Shown in pieces: positions 33,663-43,641 of a stretch of DNA of 64,000 bases. Origin of the DNA: Helicobacter felistomachi (GTDB lineage Bacteria > Campylobacterota > Campylobacteria > Campylobacterales > Helicobacteraceae); assembly GCF_030296895.1 (NCBI RefSeq), contig NZ_AP028022.1:558001-622000 (forward strand), written 5' to 3'. Every line of letters begins with the position of its first letter. Within the stretch, counting starts at the first letter, position 1. Both the position numbers and the translations under genes were made by a program. Under the pieces are notes generated by a model, which made no database searches, was not told the DNA's origin, and was given only the letters and a program-made list of their open reading frames with translations.

Positions 33663-35063
33663 CTAGCATTTAGGGATGTGTACGTGTGTGGCTAGCCCAC
33701 CTAGCGAAGTTTCTTTGTATTTAGAGTCTAATGCCTTGCCGACTTCATACATGGTGGAGATCACATCATCCAGGCTCACTTTGGCTTGGTAGCCATCCTC
33801 TAGGGCAAGCCTTGCCGAAGAGATCGCCTTGATTGTCCCCACCACATTGCGCTCAATGCAGGGGATTTGCACCAACCCGCCCACAGGGTCGCAAGTTAAG
33901 CCCAAGTGGTGCTCCATGGCGATCTCAGCTGCGCTTAAGACTTGGTGCACATTGCCCCCCATCACAAAGGCAAAGCCCGCCGCTGCCATTGAAGACGCAG
34001 TGCCCACCTCTGCCTGGCAACCCGCCTCTGCCCCACTCAAAGAGGCGTTCTTTTTGTACAAATACCCCACTGCCGCGCAGGTGAGTAGAAAGTCTACAAT
34101 TTGCTCGGTTTCTAAAGGCTTGATGTGGTGATGGCAATAAAGCAGCACCGCCGGCACCACCCCACACGCCCCATTGGTGGGGGCAGTAACGACTTTATGC
34201 CCACAAGCGTTTTCTTCGCTAACAGCCCTAGCATAAAGCGTGGCGTAATCGATCATCGCCAGCGGGTCGGCTTGGCTTGGGTGTTTGTTTAGGCGGGCGT
34301 GGACTTTGGGGGCTAGGCGTGCCATGCCGATGTAGCCGGGGAGTTGTTTTTCCTGTGAAGACACCCCATTTTTATAGCATTCCAACATGGCTTTATAAAT
34401 TTCTAGGCAATAGGTGCGGGCGTAATTCTGCCCAAATAGCGCGCTTTCGTGCATGTCCACGATGCCCGCGATGTGGGTGCGGTGTTTTTCACACAATTCC
34501 ATTAATTCTTTGGCGCTGGAAAAATCAAAGGCGTTGTGTTTAGGTTTTGTGGGATTAGTTGTTTTGTGTTTCAGCTCTTCTTCTGTGTAGATGAATCCGC
34601 CCCCGGTGGAGTAGTAAATTTCTTTGAGCAATAAATCTTGTTTGCTGTTGAAAGCACGCACCTCCATGCCATTTTCGTGTAGACTCAAGGCTTCGGACTC
34701 AAAGAGAATATCCTCTTCAAGGTTAAAAGAGATGTTTTTTGTTTTAGCCAGGTGCAAGGTGCGATCTTGGATCGCTTTTTGTAAAATCTCTTGCCTTTGG
34801 GGCACGCTCACCTCTTTAGCGCACACTCCGCTAAGGCCCACCACACAAGCTAAATCCGTCAAATGTCCCTTGCCCGTGAGTGCGAGCGAACCGTGCAAGA
34901 TGACTTGCACCCTAGCCACTTCCTCAAGGATTTGTTTTTCTTGCAAGAGTTTACAAAAGCGCACGCAAGCATCCATCGGGCCTATGGTGTGTGAAGAACT
35001 GGGGCCTATGCCTATTTTAAAAATAGCAGTGATGGATTGGCTGTAAATTTCTTGTTGTGTCAT
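33663..35063 (-). CDS. sdaA: L-serine dehydratase / deaminase (Fe-S type)
   Basis: Converts L-serine to pyruvate and ammonia with a labile 4Fe-4S cluster; serine is an important carbon source for Helicobacter. The 466 residues combine the beta domain ('[14 protein letters not shown]' near residue 20) and the alpha domain ('[16 protein letters not shown]' near 290, '[16 protein letters not shown]' near 340, '[16 protein letters not shown]' near 390). The start is the ATG at 35063 with GAGGTAACC before it, not the longer in-frame extension. It follows sdaC in the same direction with a 7-base gap: an uptake and degradation operon. Confidence 0.95.
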   Translation of the reverse strand: MTQQEIYSQSITAIFKIGIGPSSSHTIGPMDACVRFCKLLQEKQILEEVARVQVILHGSLALTGKGHLTDLACVVGLSGVCAKEVSVPQRQEILQKAIQDRTLHLAKTKNISFNLEEDILFESEALSLHENGMEVRAFNSKQDLLLKEIYYSTGGGFIYTEEELKHKTTNPTKPKHNAFDFSSAKELMELCEKHRTHIAGIVDMHESALFGQNYARTYCLEIYKAMLECYKNGVSSQEKQLPGYIGMARLAPKVHARLNKHPSQADPLAMIDYATLYARAVSEENACGHKVVTAPTNGACGVVPAVLLYCHHHIKPLETEQIVDFLLTCAAVGYLYKKNASLSGAEAGCQAEVGTASSMAAAGFAFVMGGNVHQVLSAAEIAMEHHLGLTCDPVGGLVQIPCIERNVVGTIKAISSARLALEDGYQAKVSLDDVISTMYEVGKALDSKYKETSLGGLATHVHIPKC

Positions 35064-35070
35064 GGTTACC

Positions 35071-36312
35071 TCATTTGACAATATTGATGATGGCATTTAA
35101 AACAGTGAGTACACCCGTTGCGAAGATAAATCCATCGGCAAGCGGGCTTCTAAAGTCTTGCATGGAGGATAGGGTATACATCGCCACAATGGGTAAAATG
35201 AAGGTGATGGTGGCCAAAGCGGGCCCGCCCAAATCCTCAATGAAACTTAAAATGCTGGGGTTGTAGTAGGCGACAGCAACGATGCTGATCCAAAAAAATA
35301 TGGTGGTCCACGCATCGATTCGGCGATGGTGGTGGATGTTGAGCTTATCTTTGGTGAATATTTGCACGATCAGGCCTTTCAAGCCCTCTTTTGCGCCGTA
35401 GTAATGCCCGAAAAAGGAAGTGGTGATCGCCAAAAACGCCACAATAGGGCCGGCGTAACCAATGAAGGGGTTGTGTAGGGTGTTGGCAAAGTAGCTTAAG
35501 ATAGGGATGTTTTGCGCTCTGGCTTTGGCAAGATCGGTGGGGTCTAAACATAAAATACAAGAGAATACAAAGAACATCACAAAAAAGAGCAGCAAAGAAG
35601 TGTTTAACAACTCAATTTGGTTGGTTTTATAGTGTTTGAGTTCCCCGTAGTGTTTCTCCACCGCTTGGGCGAAGGTGGATATGATCGCGCTGTGGTTAAA
35701 AGAAAACACCAACACGGGCAGAGTGAACCACAGCGCCGCAAAAAATCCTTTAAAACTCGGGACACCTGTGAGCATCGCCGTTTTCCAATAAGGGATTAAA
35801 TATAGAGAAAACACCAATAAAATCAACGCCAAAGGATAAACAAGGGCGTTAGCGACCCGGGTTACAATCTTGGTGTTGAAAAGCATCACAAAGATCATGC
35901 CTGTGATGAGGTGTTCGGCCAAAAAGAAGCGGTTGTTCTCAAAGAAATGCAACCTCAGCTGGTTGGAAAAAAACGATTCAACTGTGTTGGTGATCCCCAC
36001 ACCGTAGGCTAGACAGATTGGGTAAAGGGCGAAGAAATACATTAAGGTGATTAAAAATCCAACCTTTTTGCCTAGGCGGGTGGCGGCGTGGGTGATGTCT
36101 TGGTTACCTATGGCATTGACAAAACGCGCTAAAGCCCTATGGCTTAGCCAGGTCATGGGAAAACTCAAAATCGCCATAAGCACTACAGGCCAAAACCCAT
36201 GTTTGCCCGCTTGAATCGGTAAAAATAAAATCCCTGCCCCCACAGCCGTGCCAAAGAGCGACCACATCCAACGGATGTCAAAGAGATTTAATTTTTGATC
36301 CGCTTGCGCCAT
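35071..36312 (-). CDS. sdaC: Serine/H+ symporter of the HAAAP family
   Basis: Inner membrane amino acid permease, 413 residues with about 11 helices. The first helix has 'WMWSLFGTAVGAGILFLPIQAG', the family start motif. Later segments include 'LVFSFNHSAIISTF' and 'FLAITTSFFGHYYGAKEG'. As the first gene of the sdaC-sdaA pair it brings in serine for the deaminase. The 113-base upstream region to folP contains no further gene. Confidence 0.93.
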   Translation of the reverse strand: MAQADQKLNLFDIRWMWSLFGTAVGAGILFLPIQAGKHGFWPVVLMAILSFPMTWLSHRALARFVNAIGNQDITHAATRLGKKVGFLITLMYFFALYPICLAYGVGITNTVESFFSNQLRLHFFENNRFFLAEHLITGMIFVMLFNTKIVTRVANALVYPLALILLVFSLYLIPYWKTAMLTGVPSFKGFFAALWFTLPVLVFSFNHSAIISTFAQAVEKHYGELKHYKTNQIELLNTSLLLFFVMFFVFSCILCLDPTDLAKARAQNIPILSYFANTLHNPFIGYAGPIVAFLAITTSFFGHYYGAKEGLKGLIVQIFTKDKLNIHHHRRIDAWTTIFFWISIVAVAYYNPSILSFIEDLGGPALATITFILPIVAMYTLSSMQDFRSPLADGFIFATGVLTVLNAIINIVK

Positions 36313-36425
36313 TTAAACCCTTGTACCTTTAAAGTCAAAGGCTGTATTGTAACAAAATTAAGACAATAGGCCACCAGTTCTAGCCACGCAAGGCGATTTA
36401 GGGGAGTTTTGTGGCGGACGGTCAT

Positions 36426-37565
36426 CTAGGGGATTTGCAAAAAAGCGTTGTGGATGGCTAAGATGTCTAAATGCGCGGGGATGTCGTGCACTCTTAGAAT
36501 GCTCGCTCCATTTTCTAGGGCTTTTAAGTGTAGGGCGAGCGTGCCGGCCAAGCGATCTTGCACCTCTCTAGCACACACCTCGCCCACGCTTTTTTTGCGG
36601 CTACAGCCCACAAGCAAGGGGTAGCCAAAGTGCAGAAAATGCGCTAAGTGTTTGATGAGGGCCAAATTCTCGGGCATTTGTTTAGAAAAGCCAAAGCCAA
36701 CGTCTAAGATGATATCGCTCATGCCTTGCTCTTGCAAAGCGGCGATCTTGGCGCGAAAAAACGCCTCCATGTCCTCCCATAAATTGTTGGCTGTGAGTTG
36801 TTGTTGCGCTTGCAGGGGCACGCCTAAAGAGTGCATCAAGACAACTTGCACCCCAAACTCCTTAGCTACAGAAAACATGAACGGGTCTTTAAAGCCGTTC
36901 ACATCGTTTAGCACGCAAAAGCCATGTTTTAGAGCAAAGGCGGCCGTCTTAGGATTGTAGGTGTCTATGCTGAATTTGGCATGCTTGTAAAGACTTTGGC
37001 TTTTGATCTCAGCGCACAGCTCTTTTAAGCGGGCGATCTCTGTGTTGGCATCTATGTAAAGACTGCCCGGTCTAGAGCTAGCCGCCCCGATGTCTATGTA
37101 GGCAATTTTTTGCTCTAGATATTTGTAGATTTGTTCTAGGGCACTCTTGGGCTCAAAACGGCTGTTTGGGTAGAAACTATCGGGAGTTACATTGACAATC
37201 CCCATTAAGGTGGGGGCAACTTGAGGAGGGGTGAAGTGGGTTTCTAATTCTTTGGCGAGTTTCTTAAGCCCAAAATCTTGTTTGGCGCATTTTTGGGTTA
37301 GGTGTTTTAATTGGTCTAAAGTGCCGACTAGCAAACAATCGTAAACCTTTTCTCGTGCCAAAATGCAATTTTTGGGTGTGGCTAGCTCTGCGCCCACCCG
37401 CAACGCCTCTTGTTTTAAGATTAAAGTTGCACTTAGGGGCAAGTTGGTGATTTTAAAGCTCAAAAGCTGGGCTTTTTGTGCCATGATTGCCTGTCCTATG
37501 GGGTGTGCGCCTAGCTCTTTTAAGGCGCAAGAAAAACTAGCCGGGTTGAGTCGTTGTAAAAACAT
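36426..37565 (-). CDS. folP: Dihydropteroate synthase
   Basis: Joins p-aminobenzoate to the pterin pyrophosphate in folate synthesis; target of sulfonamides. The 379 residues include an N-terminal extension of about 110 residues seen in epsilonproteobacterial enzymes. The TIM barrel follows with 'MGIVNVTPDSFYPNSRF', 'YIDIGAASSRPGS', 'SIDTYNPKTA', 'LNDVNGF', 'VVLMHSLG' and 'PLLVGCSRKKSVGE'. It begins inside the holB stop (1-base overlap) and ends the hobA-holB-folP run. Confidence 0.93.
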   Translation of the reverse strand: MFLQRLNPASFSCALKELGAHPIGQAIMAQKAQLLSFKITNLPLSATLILKQEALRVGAELATPKNCILAREKVYDCLLVGTLDQLKHLTQKCAKQDFGLKKLAKELETHFTPPQVAPTLMGIVNVTPDSFYPNSRFEPKSALEQIYKYLEQKIAYIDIGAASSRPGSLYIDANTEIARLKELCAEIKSQSLYKHAKFSIDTYNPKTAAFALKHGFCVLNDVNGFKDPFMFSVAKEFGVQVVLMHSLGVPLQAQQQLTANNLWEDMEAFFRAKIAALQEQGMSDIILDVGFGFSKQMPENLALIKHLAHFLHFGYPLLVGCSRKKSVGEVCAREVQDRLAGTLALHLKALENGASILRVHDIPAHLDILAIHNAFLQIP

Positions 37566-38191
37566 CAGCCCCTTTCTTGCAACACGCTTAAGAGCAGGGG
37601 CAAGAGATTGTAGCTGGGGCGCAGATAAAGGGCGTTGGCGTAAAGGGCATTGTCAAATTGTGCGAGCGTGGCAGGGCTTAGGCGGATGCCTGCTTGCTTA
37701 GTGGCTTCTAAGAGCGCAGCGATTTGCACCTTGACATCCTCTTGATTGTATTGTTTGTCGGCGTTTTGCAAGTATTGGTAAAGGGCACATAAATCGCAGG
37801 TTCTTAGGTCTAGCCCAAAGGGCGGTGGGAGGGTTTTGGTGCGCTTGTTGGTGTAGGGCAGTCTAGAGCGGATGGTGGGTAGCAATGCGCTTGGGTGCTT
37901 GGTGATGAGAATAAAAAAGGTGTTTTCTGGAGGTTCTTCTAAAATTTTGAGCAGGGCGTTTTGGGCAAAAATGTTTAAACCGGGCGCAGCGATGAGAAAC
38001 GCCTTCTGGCCTAAGAATTTCAACACACAACGGCGTTTGATCTCGTGGGCGTGTTCGATTTTCAGCTCATCCTCGCAAAAAAGTTCGGCTAAAAAGGGGG
38101 TGTTTTGGGCTTTAAAATGCGCCTCTAAAAATACTTTATGGCTTTGGGCCTCATCGTGGGGGGCGTTGGCGTAGATGATTTGGCTAGTCAT
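37565..38191 (-). CDS. holB: DNA polymerase III delta' subunit
   Basis: Clamp-loader subunit, here short (208 residues), as in H. pylori HP1231. It has the AAA+ core without a functional P loop and the arginine-finger sensor segment 'NALLKILEEPPENTFFILITKHPSALLPTIRSR', the clearest family signature. The N-terminus is 'IIYANAPHDEAQSHKVF'. It overlaps hobA by 8 bases and folP by 1, so translation is coupled. Confidence 0.88.
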   Translation of the reverse strand: MTSQIIYANAPHDEAQSHKVFLEAHFKAQNTPFLAELFCEDELKIEHAHEIKRRCVLKFLGQKAFLIAAPGLNIFAQNALLKILEEPPENTFFILITKHPSALLPTIRSRLPYTNKRTKTLPPPFGLDLRTCDLCALYQYLQNADKQYNQEDVKVQIAALLEATKQAGIRLSPATLAQFDNALYANALYLRPSYNLLPLLLSVLQERG

Positions 38192-38702
38192 TAAAACTCA
38201 CCCTCCCTAACAAGCTCTCTAGCACCATGCGGGCAAATATGCGGTAAAGTTCTAAAAGTTTGTGATCAAGCAGGGGGTCAAGGGATTCAAAACAAATTGC
38301 CCCTTCTTTGGGGCTGTCTAAAAGCCACAACAAACTCTGCTCCACGCTTAGGGCAAGATTTGCCACCTCTGTGTTGCTTGTCCCCACATACCAAAAAATG
38401 TAGTTTTGATACACCAGGTCTAAAGTGTTGCGGACCATCAAAATGTCTGGATTTTGCTGTAAGTACACCTCAAAGCTTTGCAAGGGGTCAAAGATCGGCA
38501 CTAAGGGGTGCATGGGATGGGTATTTATGTGCGTTAGGGCGTAGGTTTTAAGCCACACCCTTTGGCTGTCTGTGGTGATGAGAACACAACCCCCTTTTAA
38601 AATGTGCTCTGTGGCGCGCAGTAAGGGAGTGCAGTCCTTGGGCAACCCAAGGCATAAAAACCCCTCCTTTTGCAGTGCAACAAGCCACTCTTGAGGGCGC
38701 AT
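38184..38702 (-). CDS. hobA: HobA, DnaA-binding initiation regulator
   Basis: Epsilonproteobacterial counterpart of DiaA that tetramerises and binds DnaA to help assemble the orisome. 172 residues, SIS-like fold without the sugar site. Evidence is the position between lysC and holB, as for HP1230 (HobA), together with the right length and a matching layout: 'EWLVALQKEGFLCLGL' at the start, 'FWYVGTSNTEVANLALSVEQSLLWLL' and 'ELYRIFARMVLESLLGRVSF' at the end. It overlaps lysC's stop by 1 base. Confidence 0.85.
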   Translation of the reverse strand: MRPQEWLVALQKEGFLCLGLPKDCTPLLRATEHILKGGCVLITTDSQRVWLKTYALTHINTHPMHPLVPIFDPLQSFEVYLQQNPDILMVRNTLDLVYQNYIFWYVGTSNTEVANLALSVEQSLLWLLDSPKEGAICFESLDPLLDHKLLELYRIFARMVLESLLGRVSFND

Positions 38703-39904
38703 TAAAGGTCTAGTTTAAAGGTCGTGTGTAGAGTTTTGAGCGCAAGTTCGGCCACGCTGATGTCCACCACCACAGAGATCTTGATCTCGCTCGTGCCAAT
38801 CATCATGATGTTGATGTTTTCTTTGGCTAGGGCGTTAAAAACGGCACTGGCAATGCCCGAATGTGAGCGCATCCCTACGCCCACAACAGAAACCTTAGCA
38901 ACATTGTCGTCATGTTCAATGGAGCCAATGTTTTGTAAATGTTTTAAGATTTGTAGACAAGATTCTAAATCGCCTTTTGGCACGGTGAAGTTGATTTCGG
39001 CTTTGCCATTACGCCCCACGGTTTGCACGATTAAATCAACATTCATGTTTGCCCCTGCTAAAAGCCCGAAAATCTCGCCTGCAATGCCCGGACAATCGCG
39101 GGCATCTATGATGCTCACACGGGCTTGGTCGGTGTCTAGGGCAATGCCGCTCACAATGGGTTTTTCCACAATTTGCTCCTCTGAAGTGATGCGTGTCCCC
39201 TCCACATTGTTGAAAGAATTGCGCGTAACAAGGGGGATATTGTATTTTTTAGCCAGCTCCACAGAGCGGTTAAACAGCACCTTCGCCCCCATTGATGCCA
39301 ACTCTAACATTTCCTCATAGCTGATTTCATCAATTTTACGGGCATTGGGGACAATGCGTGGGTCTGTGGTATAAATGCCATCCACATCGGTGTAAATTTC
39401 ACAAAGCCCCGCGCGCAAGGCACCGGCCAGAGCCACTGCGCTCAAGTCGCTGCCCCCCCGCCCTAAAGTGGTGATTTCCCCACTTTGGCTAATGCCTTGA
39501 AAGCCCGCCACCACCACGATAAAGTTTTGGGCCAATAATTCTCGGATTTTGGCTGTGTCGATGTCTAAAATTTGGGCTTTGGTGTAGCGGGTGTCTGTTA
39601 AAATTCCCGCCTCACGTCCACTAAGCGAACATGCCTTTTGTCCCATAGACTCCAAAGCAATGGCAAGCAAGGCACTAGAGATTTGCTCCCCGCTGCTTAA
39701 TAAGCGATCCAATTCGCGTTGGTTAGAGCGCGCGCCAAAATAGTGGGCGAGGTTTAAAAAATCGTCCGTGGTGTCGCCCATCGCTGAAACCACGACCACC
39801 AGGTCCTGGTAGAGCTTTTTGCTCTCAATGACGCGTTTAGCCACCGCTTCAATGCGCGCACAACCCCCCATGCTCGTGCCCCCAAACTTCTGCACCACCA
39901 ACAT
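38702..39904 (-). CDS. lysC: Aspartate kinase
   Basis: First step of the aspartate pathway to lysine (diaminopimelate), threonine and methionine. The 400 residues have the kinase motif 'VQKFGGTSMGG' at the start, 'TTLGRGGSDLSAVALAG' near 150 and 'EIYTDVDGIYTTDPR' near 170. Two ACT domains follow at the C-terminus ('GIALDTDQARVSIIDA' onward and 'VAKVSVVGVGMRSHSGIA'), which suggests feedback control by lysine and/or threonine. The stop of rppH is 2 bases upstream. Confidence 0.95.
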   Translation of the reverse strand: MLVVQKFGGTSMGGCARIEAVAKRVIESKKLYQDLVVVVSAMGDTTDDFLNLAHYFGARSNQRELDRLLSSGEQISSALLAIALESMGQKACSLSGREAGILTDTRYTKAQILDIDTAKIRELLAQNFIVVVAGFQGISQSGEITTLGRGGSDLSAVALAGALRAGLCEIYTDVDGIYTTDPRIVPNARKIDEISYEEMLELASMGAKVLFNRSVELAKKYNIPLVTRNSFNNVEGTRITSEEQIVEKPIVSGIALDTDQARVSIIDARDCPGIAGEIFGLLAGANMNVDLIVQTVGRNGKAEINFTVPKGDLESCLQILKHLQNIGSIEHDDNVAKVSVVGVGMRSHSGIASAVFNALAKENINIMMIGTSEIKISVVVDISVAELALKTLHTTFKLDL

Positions 39905-39905
39905 C

Positions 39906-40376
39906 TTACAAATACCCTTCTCTGCGGAAATAACTGATCACTTGACGGTAAACTTGGCGCTTGAAGTGCACAACTCGATGGAACAGGTCTTGTGTTTTAA
40001 CAAAACAATAGCGGTTAAATTCTGGCGAGAGGGTTTGGATATTGATTAAAGAATTGTTCTTGAGCCGCACTAAAAAATACTTTTGCTTTTGCCCATCAAA
40101 GGGGTAAAGTTTTTTAGGCATCGTGGGGGGGAAGTCGTAGGTGATCCACTTAGGGTATTCAGCGATCACCTCTATGGCATTTGTGCCGATCTCCTCCAAC
40201 AGCTCACGATGCAAAGCTTTTAAGGGGGTTTCGCCCTGATCGATCCCGCCCTGGGGGAATTGCCACGCCCCCTGGATGTCTATGCGCTGTGCAAGAAAAA
40301 ACTCACAGTCCCTAGGGTAGTGGGAAGAAAGCACAACAGCGGCCACATTGGGACGGTAACTTTTTTTAGTGTCCAT
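39906..40376 (-). CDS. rppH: RNA pyrophosphohydrolase (Nudix)
   Basis: Removes pyrophosphate from the 5' end of triphosphorylated mRNA, starting decay. The 156 residues contain the Nudix box '[22 protein letters not shown]' (about residues 42-63) and the N-terminal '[15 protein letters not shown]' common to RppH. The substrate-binding segment 'WQFPQGG' precedes the box. H. pylori RppH is HP1228, in the same place upstream of lysC. Confidence 0.94.
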   Translation of the reverse strand: MDTKKSYRPNVAAVVLSSHYPRDCEFFLAQRIDIQGAWQFPQGGIDQGETPLKALHRELLEEIGTNAIEVIAEYPKWITYDFPPTMPKKLYPFDGQKQKYFLVRLKNNSLINIQTLSPEFNRYCFVKTQDLFHRVVHFKRQVYRQVISYFRREGYL

Positions 40377-40470
40377 AGTTGTCCTTATACTTTGGTATCT
40401 TAAACCAAAAACCAGGCAACATTATAACACAAGCAAAACTGAAAGAAACCCCCTCCTCTTTCGTGCGGTT

Positions 40471-40773
40471 TTACTTTTTAAGAGTGGGGATGTATTTTGC
40501 TAGGGCTTCAATGTCCGCATCGCTCAAAGCTTTGGCTTGCATGTGCATGATTTTACCTGCACTATAGCGGTTGAGTGTACCCGCTTTATAGCCCATCAAA
40601 TCCTCTTTAATGGTTGAACTGTCAAGTGTATTCACAACGTGCCCCTTACCAAAGGCCTTGTGGTTCATAGTAGGTCCGTGGCAACCGGCACATTTCTTAA
40701 TCAACTCAGCAGGTTCTGCTGCTCCTAAAAGCCCAAGACCCAAAACAACACCCAAGAATAAAACCTTTTTCAA
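40471..40773 (-). CDS. Periplasmic cytochrome c553
   Basis: Small class I c-type cytochrome that carries electrons from the bc1 complex to cbb3 oxidase. It is 100 residues from the TTG at 40773, which has the AAAGGAG ribosome site 7 bases upstream; a longer frame from 40797 lacks one. A cleavable signal peptide ('KKVLFLGVVLGLGLLGAAE') precedes the single heme site 'CAGCHG' (C28, C31, H32). The distal methionine is probably in 'GKIMHMQAKAL'. HP1227 is the H. pylori equivalent. Confidence 0.93.
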   Translation of the reverse strand: MKKVLFLGVVLGLGLLGAAEPAELIKKCAGCHGPTMNHKAFGKGHVVNTLDSSTIKEDLMGYKAGTLNRYSAGKIMHMQAKALSDADIEALAKYIPTLKK

Positions 40774-40835
40774 AACAAACTCCTTTAAATTTATCAAAAA
40801 GTATAGTAAGATGATATTATTTAAAGGATTAAGCC

Positions 40836-41899
40836 ATGCTTAAATCCATGCCCCAAAGAGCCCCTAGTCTTTATATCCATGTGCCTTTTTGTACGAGCAA
40901 GTGCGGGTATTGCGCCTTTAATTCCTTTAGTGGATTAGATTCTTTAAAAGATGCCTATGTAGAGGCCCTGATTGTAGACCTCAAAGAAAGCCTTAAAAAC
41001 ACGCCGGCTTTAAGCTCTATTTTTATCGGGGGTGGCACTCCAAACACGCTAGAGTCCAAACACTATGTGCGTATTTTCCACACCATTGCCACCCACACCA
41101 TTGCCACCCAAAATATAGAAATCACCTTAGAAGCTAACCCCGATCTCATCACCAAAGAGTGGTGCCAAACCTTAAAGGCTTTGGGGGCTAACCGCCTCTC
41201 TTTGGGTGTGCAAAGCTTTTTTGCCGATAAATTAAAGTTTTTGCAAAGAGAGCACAGCCAACAAGACATTTTTAAAGCCCTGGATATCGCCCACAGCTGC
41301 GGATTTGACCACCTAAGCATCGATTTGATTTACAACACCCCCCTAGACACGCCCACCCGCCTTAAGGCAGAATGCATGCAAGCAAACACCCTGCCCATAG
41401 ACCACCTCTCTGCTTACAGCTTAACCCTTGAAGACAACACCCGCCTAGTCAAAAGCACCGCCCCAAGTGCACTTTTAAATGCGGACTCCACACTCCAAAA
41501 TATTTTAAAAAATTTGGGTTTTACGCCCTATGAAGTGTCTAATTACGCCAAACCCTACCAAGTGCAACACAATTTGGGCTACTGGGCGGGGGCGCGTATT
41601 TGGGCTGTGGGGCTGGGGCTGTGGGGCGCATAGGCAACGAGAGGTTTTGCAAACAAAAAGATGTCCTAGCCTACATTAAAGATCCCCTAAAACGGCGTGT
41701 AGAACATTTGAGCGATCAAGATTTAGAGCTTGAAAGACTATTTTTAGGTTTGCGCTGCATGCTGGGGGTGGAGCTAAAAGGGCTAGACCCCAAAAAAGTC
41801 CGAACCCTCGTAGAAGAGAAAAAATGCAAAATCAGCAACCAACGCTTGGTTGCTTGCGATTTCTTCCTGGCGGATGAAATCGCTTTGTGGCTTATCTAA
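40836..41899 (+). pseudogene. hemW: HemW-like radical SAM protein (HP1226 type), single frameshift
   Basis: Heme chaperone family related to HemN. The first frame, from the ATG at 40836 with AAAGGA upstream, carries 'PFCTSKCGYCAFNSF' (three cysteines, the HemW form), 'FIGGGTPNTL' and 'ANRLSLGVQSF'. It ends at 41633 after running out of frame near 41588-41600. The other frame continues correctly: 'YLGCGAGAVGRIGNERF', 'LERLFLGLRCMLGVELKGL' to 'EIALWLI'. The break is in 'GGGCGGGGGCGCG'. Both parts are well conserved and together make about 354 residues, the expected length. It may be a sequencing error or a recent mutation. Confidence 0.82.
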
Positions 41900-41912
41900 G
41901 CCCGAAGGCCTA
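41897..41912. terminator. UUCG-type stem-loop shared by the convergent hemW and flaA ends
   Basis: On the minus strand TAGGCC-TTCG-GGCTTA forms a six-pair stem (one G-T) capped by a C(TTCG)G tetraloop. It overlaps the hemW stop (41897-41899) and the flaA stop (41910-41912). There is no T run on either side, so it may serve as a 3' end stabiliser or a factor-aided terminator. Confidence 0.45.
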
Positions 41913-43472
41913 AGTTAAAAGGCGGAGAATGTTTTGTTGCACGGTGTTGGCTTGGCTCATTGCGTAGCTGCCAGACTGCGCCAAAATGTTGTTTTTGCTG
42001 AAGTTTGCGCTTTCTTCGGCGAAGTCCACATCCCGCATTTGTGACTCAGCAGCCTTCACATTCACTTGAGTGATGCTGATGTTGTTGACCGTGCTCACCA
42101 TTTGGTTTTGCACAGAACCCAAGTCGGAGCGGATCTTATCCAACATTTTTTGGGCAGACTCGGCAATGTCCATCACCACCATCGCACCCTTAAGGGTGGT
42201 TACCCCGGAACCTAAAGTGAGGTTTTCTTTAGCTAGGGTGTTGTTGAAGTTGGCCCCTGAAGCACTGCGCACAGCTTGGTTAAATTCACCTAGGACATCC
42301 CGTAGGTTAACGGTGGTGCTGGCAGTTTGACCTTTGCCAAAACCAATGGCCTTATAACCCGCATTGGCATCGGCTACATTCGCCCCAGACACAATCAAAA
42401 TATCCCTAGCGTCTTGGCGCACCAAGGACAAACGGCCATAGTTGACAGAGCCGTCTGTGATTTTTTGGCCACCATCGAGGGTATCAAGAGCCATTGCGCT
42501 TCCGCCGCCACCTTTTTGATCGCCTCCGCCTCCGTTATCGGCCTTTAAACTAATGCCTCGCCCATCCAAGCTGCGTAGGTTTAAGCGCCCCTCAGAGTCT
42601 GTGTAGGCTTCAATGCCTGTTTGGGCGGTAACGGCATTAAAAGCTGCCACCAAACGACCATCGCTGTCATTTTTCTTAATCCCCACAACGTTCCCAATAT
42701 GTATGCCATTAAGCACCACATTGTATAAGTTACCTGAGTGGACGGCTGTGTCTGAAGTGGAAATCACATTCGCAGTTGCTCTAACACCGGTAGCATTGGA
42801 ATTTTTATTGATCACCTCCGCCAAAACACCCAAACCTGTACCCGCAGAAGTGGAGATTTTCACGCTTTCTAAATGCACATCGTGGATACCATCAACTTGT
42901 TTAAAAGTCAAAGCCACATCGCCAGAGGCGGTGATGGTCGCCCCCGTAACGATCTTGGTTTGTCCGATTTTATCGGAAGTGGTCGCCCCAATGCTCGCCT
43001 TAATGGTTTCATTAGAATAAGCCCCTACTTGGAACTCTTTATTTGAGAAAGACCCCGCTAAAAGAGTTTGCCCGTTATAAGAAGTGGTGGTACCGATATT
43101 GTCTAAGCTTTGGATCAAGCGCACGATATCGGCTTGCAGAGCCTTTCTAGATTGCGTGTTTTGTCCGTCTTGGGCAGCTTGAGTCGCCTTCGTTTTGATG
43201 GTGTCTAGGATTTTGATTTGTTCATCCATCGCTTTGTCGGCGATTTGGATGATCCCCATGCCATCGTTGGTGTTGGCGATTGCTTGCCCTAAACTCTTGG
43301 CTTGAGAGCGCAATGAATCGGCGATTGTCATCCCGGAAGCGTCGTCGGCTGCCTTGTTAATGCGTAAGCCAGAACTTAAGCGTTCCAAAGATTCTCTTAA
43401 CTCACGCTGCGTCACCAACCCTACAGCGTGGGCGTTCAACGCATTGATGTTCGTGTTGATCTGAAATGCCAT
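41910..43472 (-). CDS. flaA: Major flagellin FlaA
   Basis: Secreted filament protein, 520 residues. The conserved N-terminus ('[18 protein letters not shown]', '[20 protein letters not shown]') and C-terminus ('[19 protein letters not shown]', '[10 protein letters not shown]') are those of H. pylori FlaA (HP0601). The central surface domain keeps 'EVINKNSN' and '[16 protein letters not shown]' but contains an unusual glycine-rich stretch '[13 protein letters not shown]' near residues 315-328. It is the sigma28-type flagellin, with a matching promoter element upstream, and AAGGAG before the ATG. It is probably glycosylated with pseudaminic acid, which is inferred from the family. Confidence 0.94.
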   Translation of the reverse strand: MAFQINTNINALNAHAVGLVTQRELRESLERLSSGLRINKAADDASGMTIADSLRSQAKSLGQAIANTNDGMGIIQIADKAMDEQIKILDTIKTKATQAAQDGQNTQSRKALQADIVRLIQSLDNIGTTTSYNGQTLLAGSFSNKEFQVGAYSNETIKASIGATTSDKIGQTKIVTGATITASGDVALTFKQVDGIHDVHLESVKISTSAGTGLGVLAEVINKNSNATGVRATANVISTSDTAVHSGNLYNVVLNGIHIGNVVGIKKNDSDGRLVAAFNAVTAQTGIEAYTDSEGRLNLRSLDGRGISLKADNGGGGDQKGGGGSAMALDTLDGGQKITDGSVNYGRLSLVRQDARDILIVSGANVADANAGYKAIGFGKGQTASTTVNLRDVLGEFNQAVRSASGANFNNTLAKENLTLGSGVTTLKGAMVVMDIAESAQKMLDKIRSDLGSVQNQMVSTVNNISITQVNVKAAESQMRDVDFAEESANFSKNNILAQSGSYAMSQANTVQQNILRLLT

Positions 43473-43520
43473 ACTAACTCCTTGTTAACATCCTAAAGCT
43501 TCCTTGCTTTAGCGCACCTA

Positions 43521-43547
43521 TAATCGGCCAAAAATTGTTTTACTCAA
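43521..43547 (-). promoter_or_regulatory. Sigma28 (FliA)-type promoter of flaA
   Basis: The -10 element GCCGATTA (43521-43528 on the minus strand) matches the flagellar consensus GCCGATAA at seven of eight bases, 48 bases before the flaA ATG. The -35 is poor: about 11 bases further up is TTGAGTAA. Confidence 0.6.
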
Positions 43548-43596
43548 ATGCTCATAAACACTAGGTAGGTGCAAATGTTAATTTTATTTCCATTTT

Positions 43597-43607
43597 GGGC
43601 TAAAATA
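43597..43607 (+). promoter_or_regulatory. -10 element of the decarboxylase gene
   Basis: GGGCTAAAATAG (TAAAAT at 43601-43606), 35 bases before the ATG at 43642, the same TAAAAT form as before other genes in this window. Confidence 0.5.
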
Positions 43608-43641
43608 GCGTCCATAACATTAGCAATGCAAGGGAGATTAT

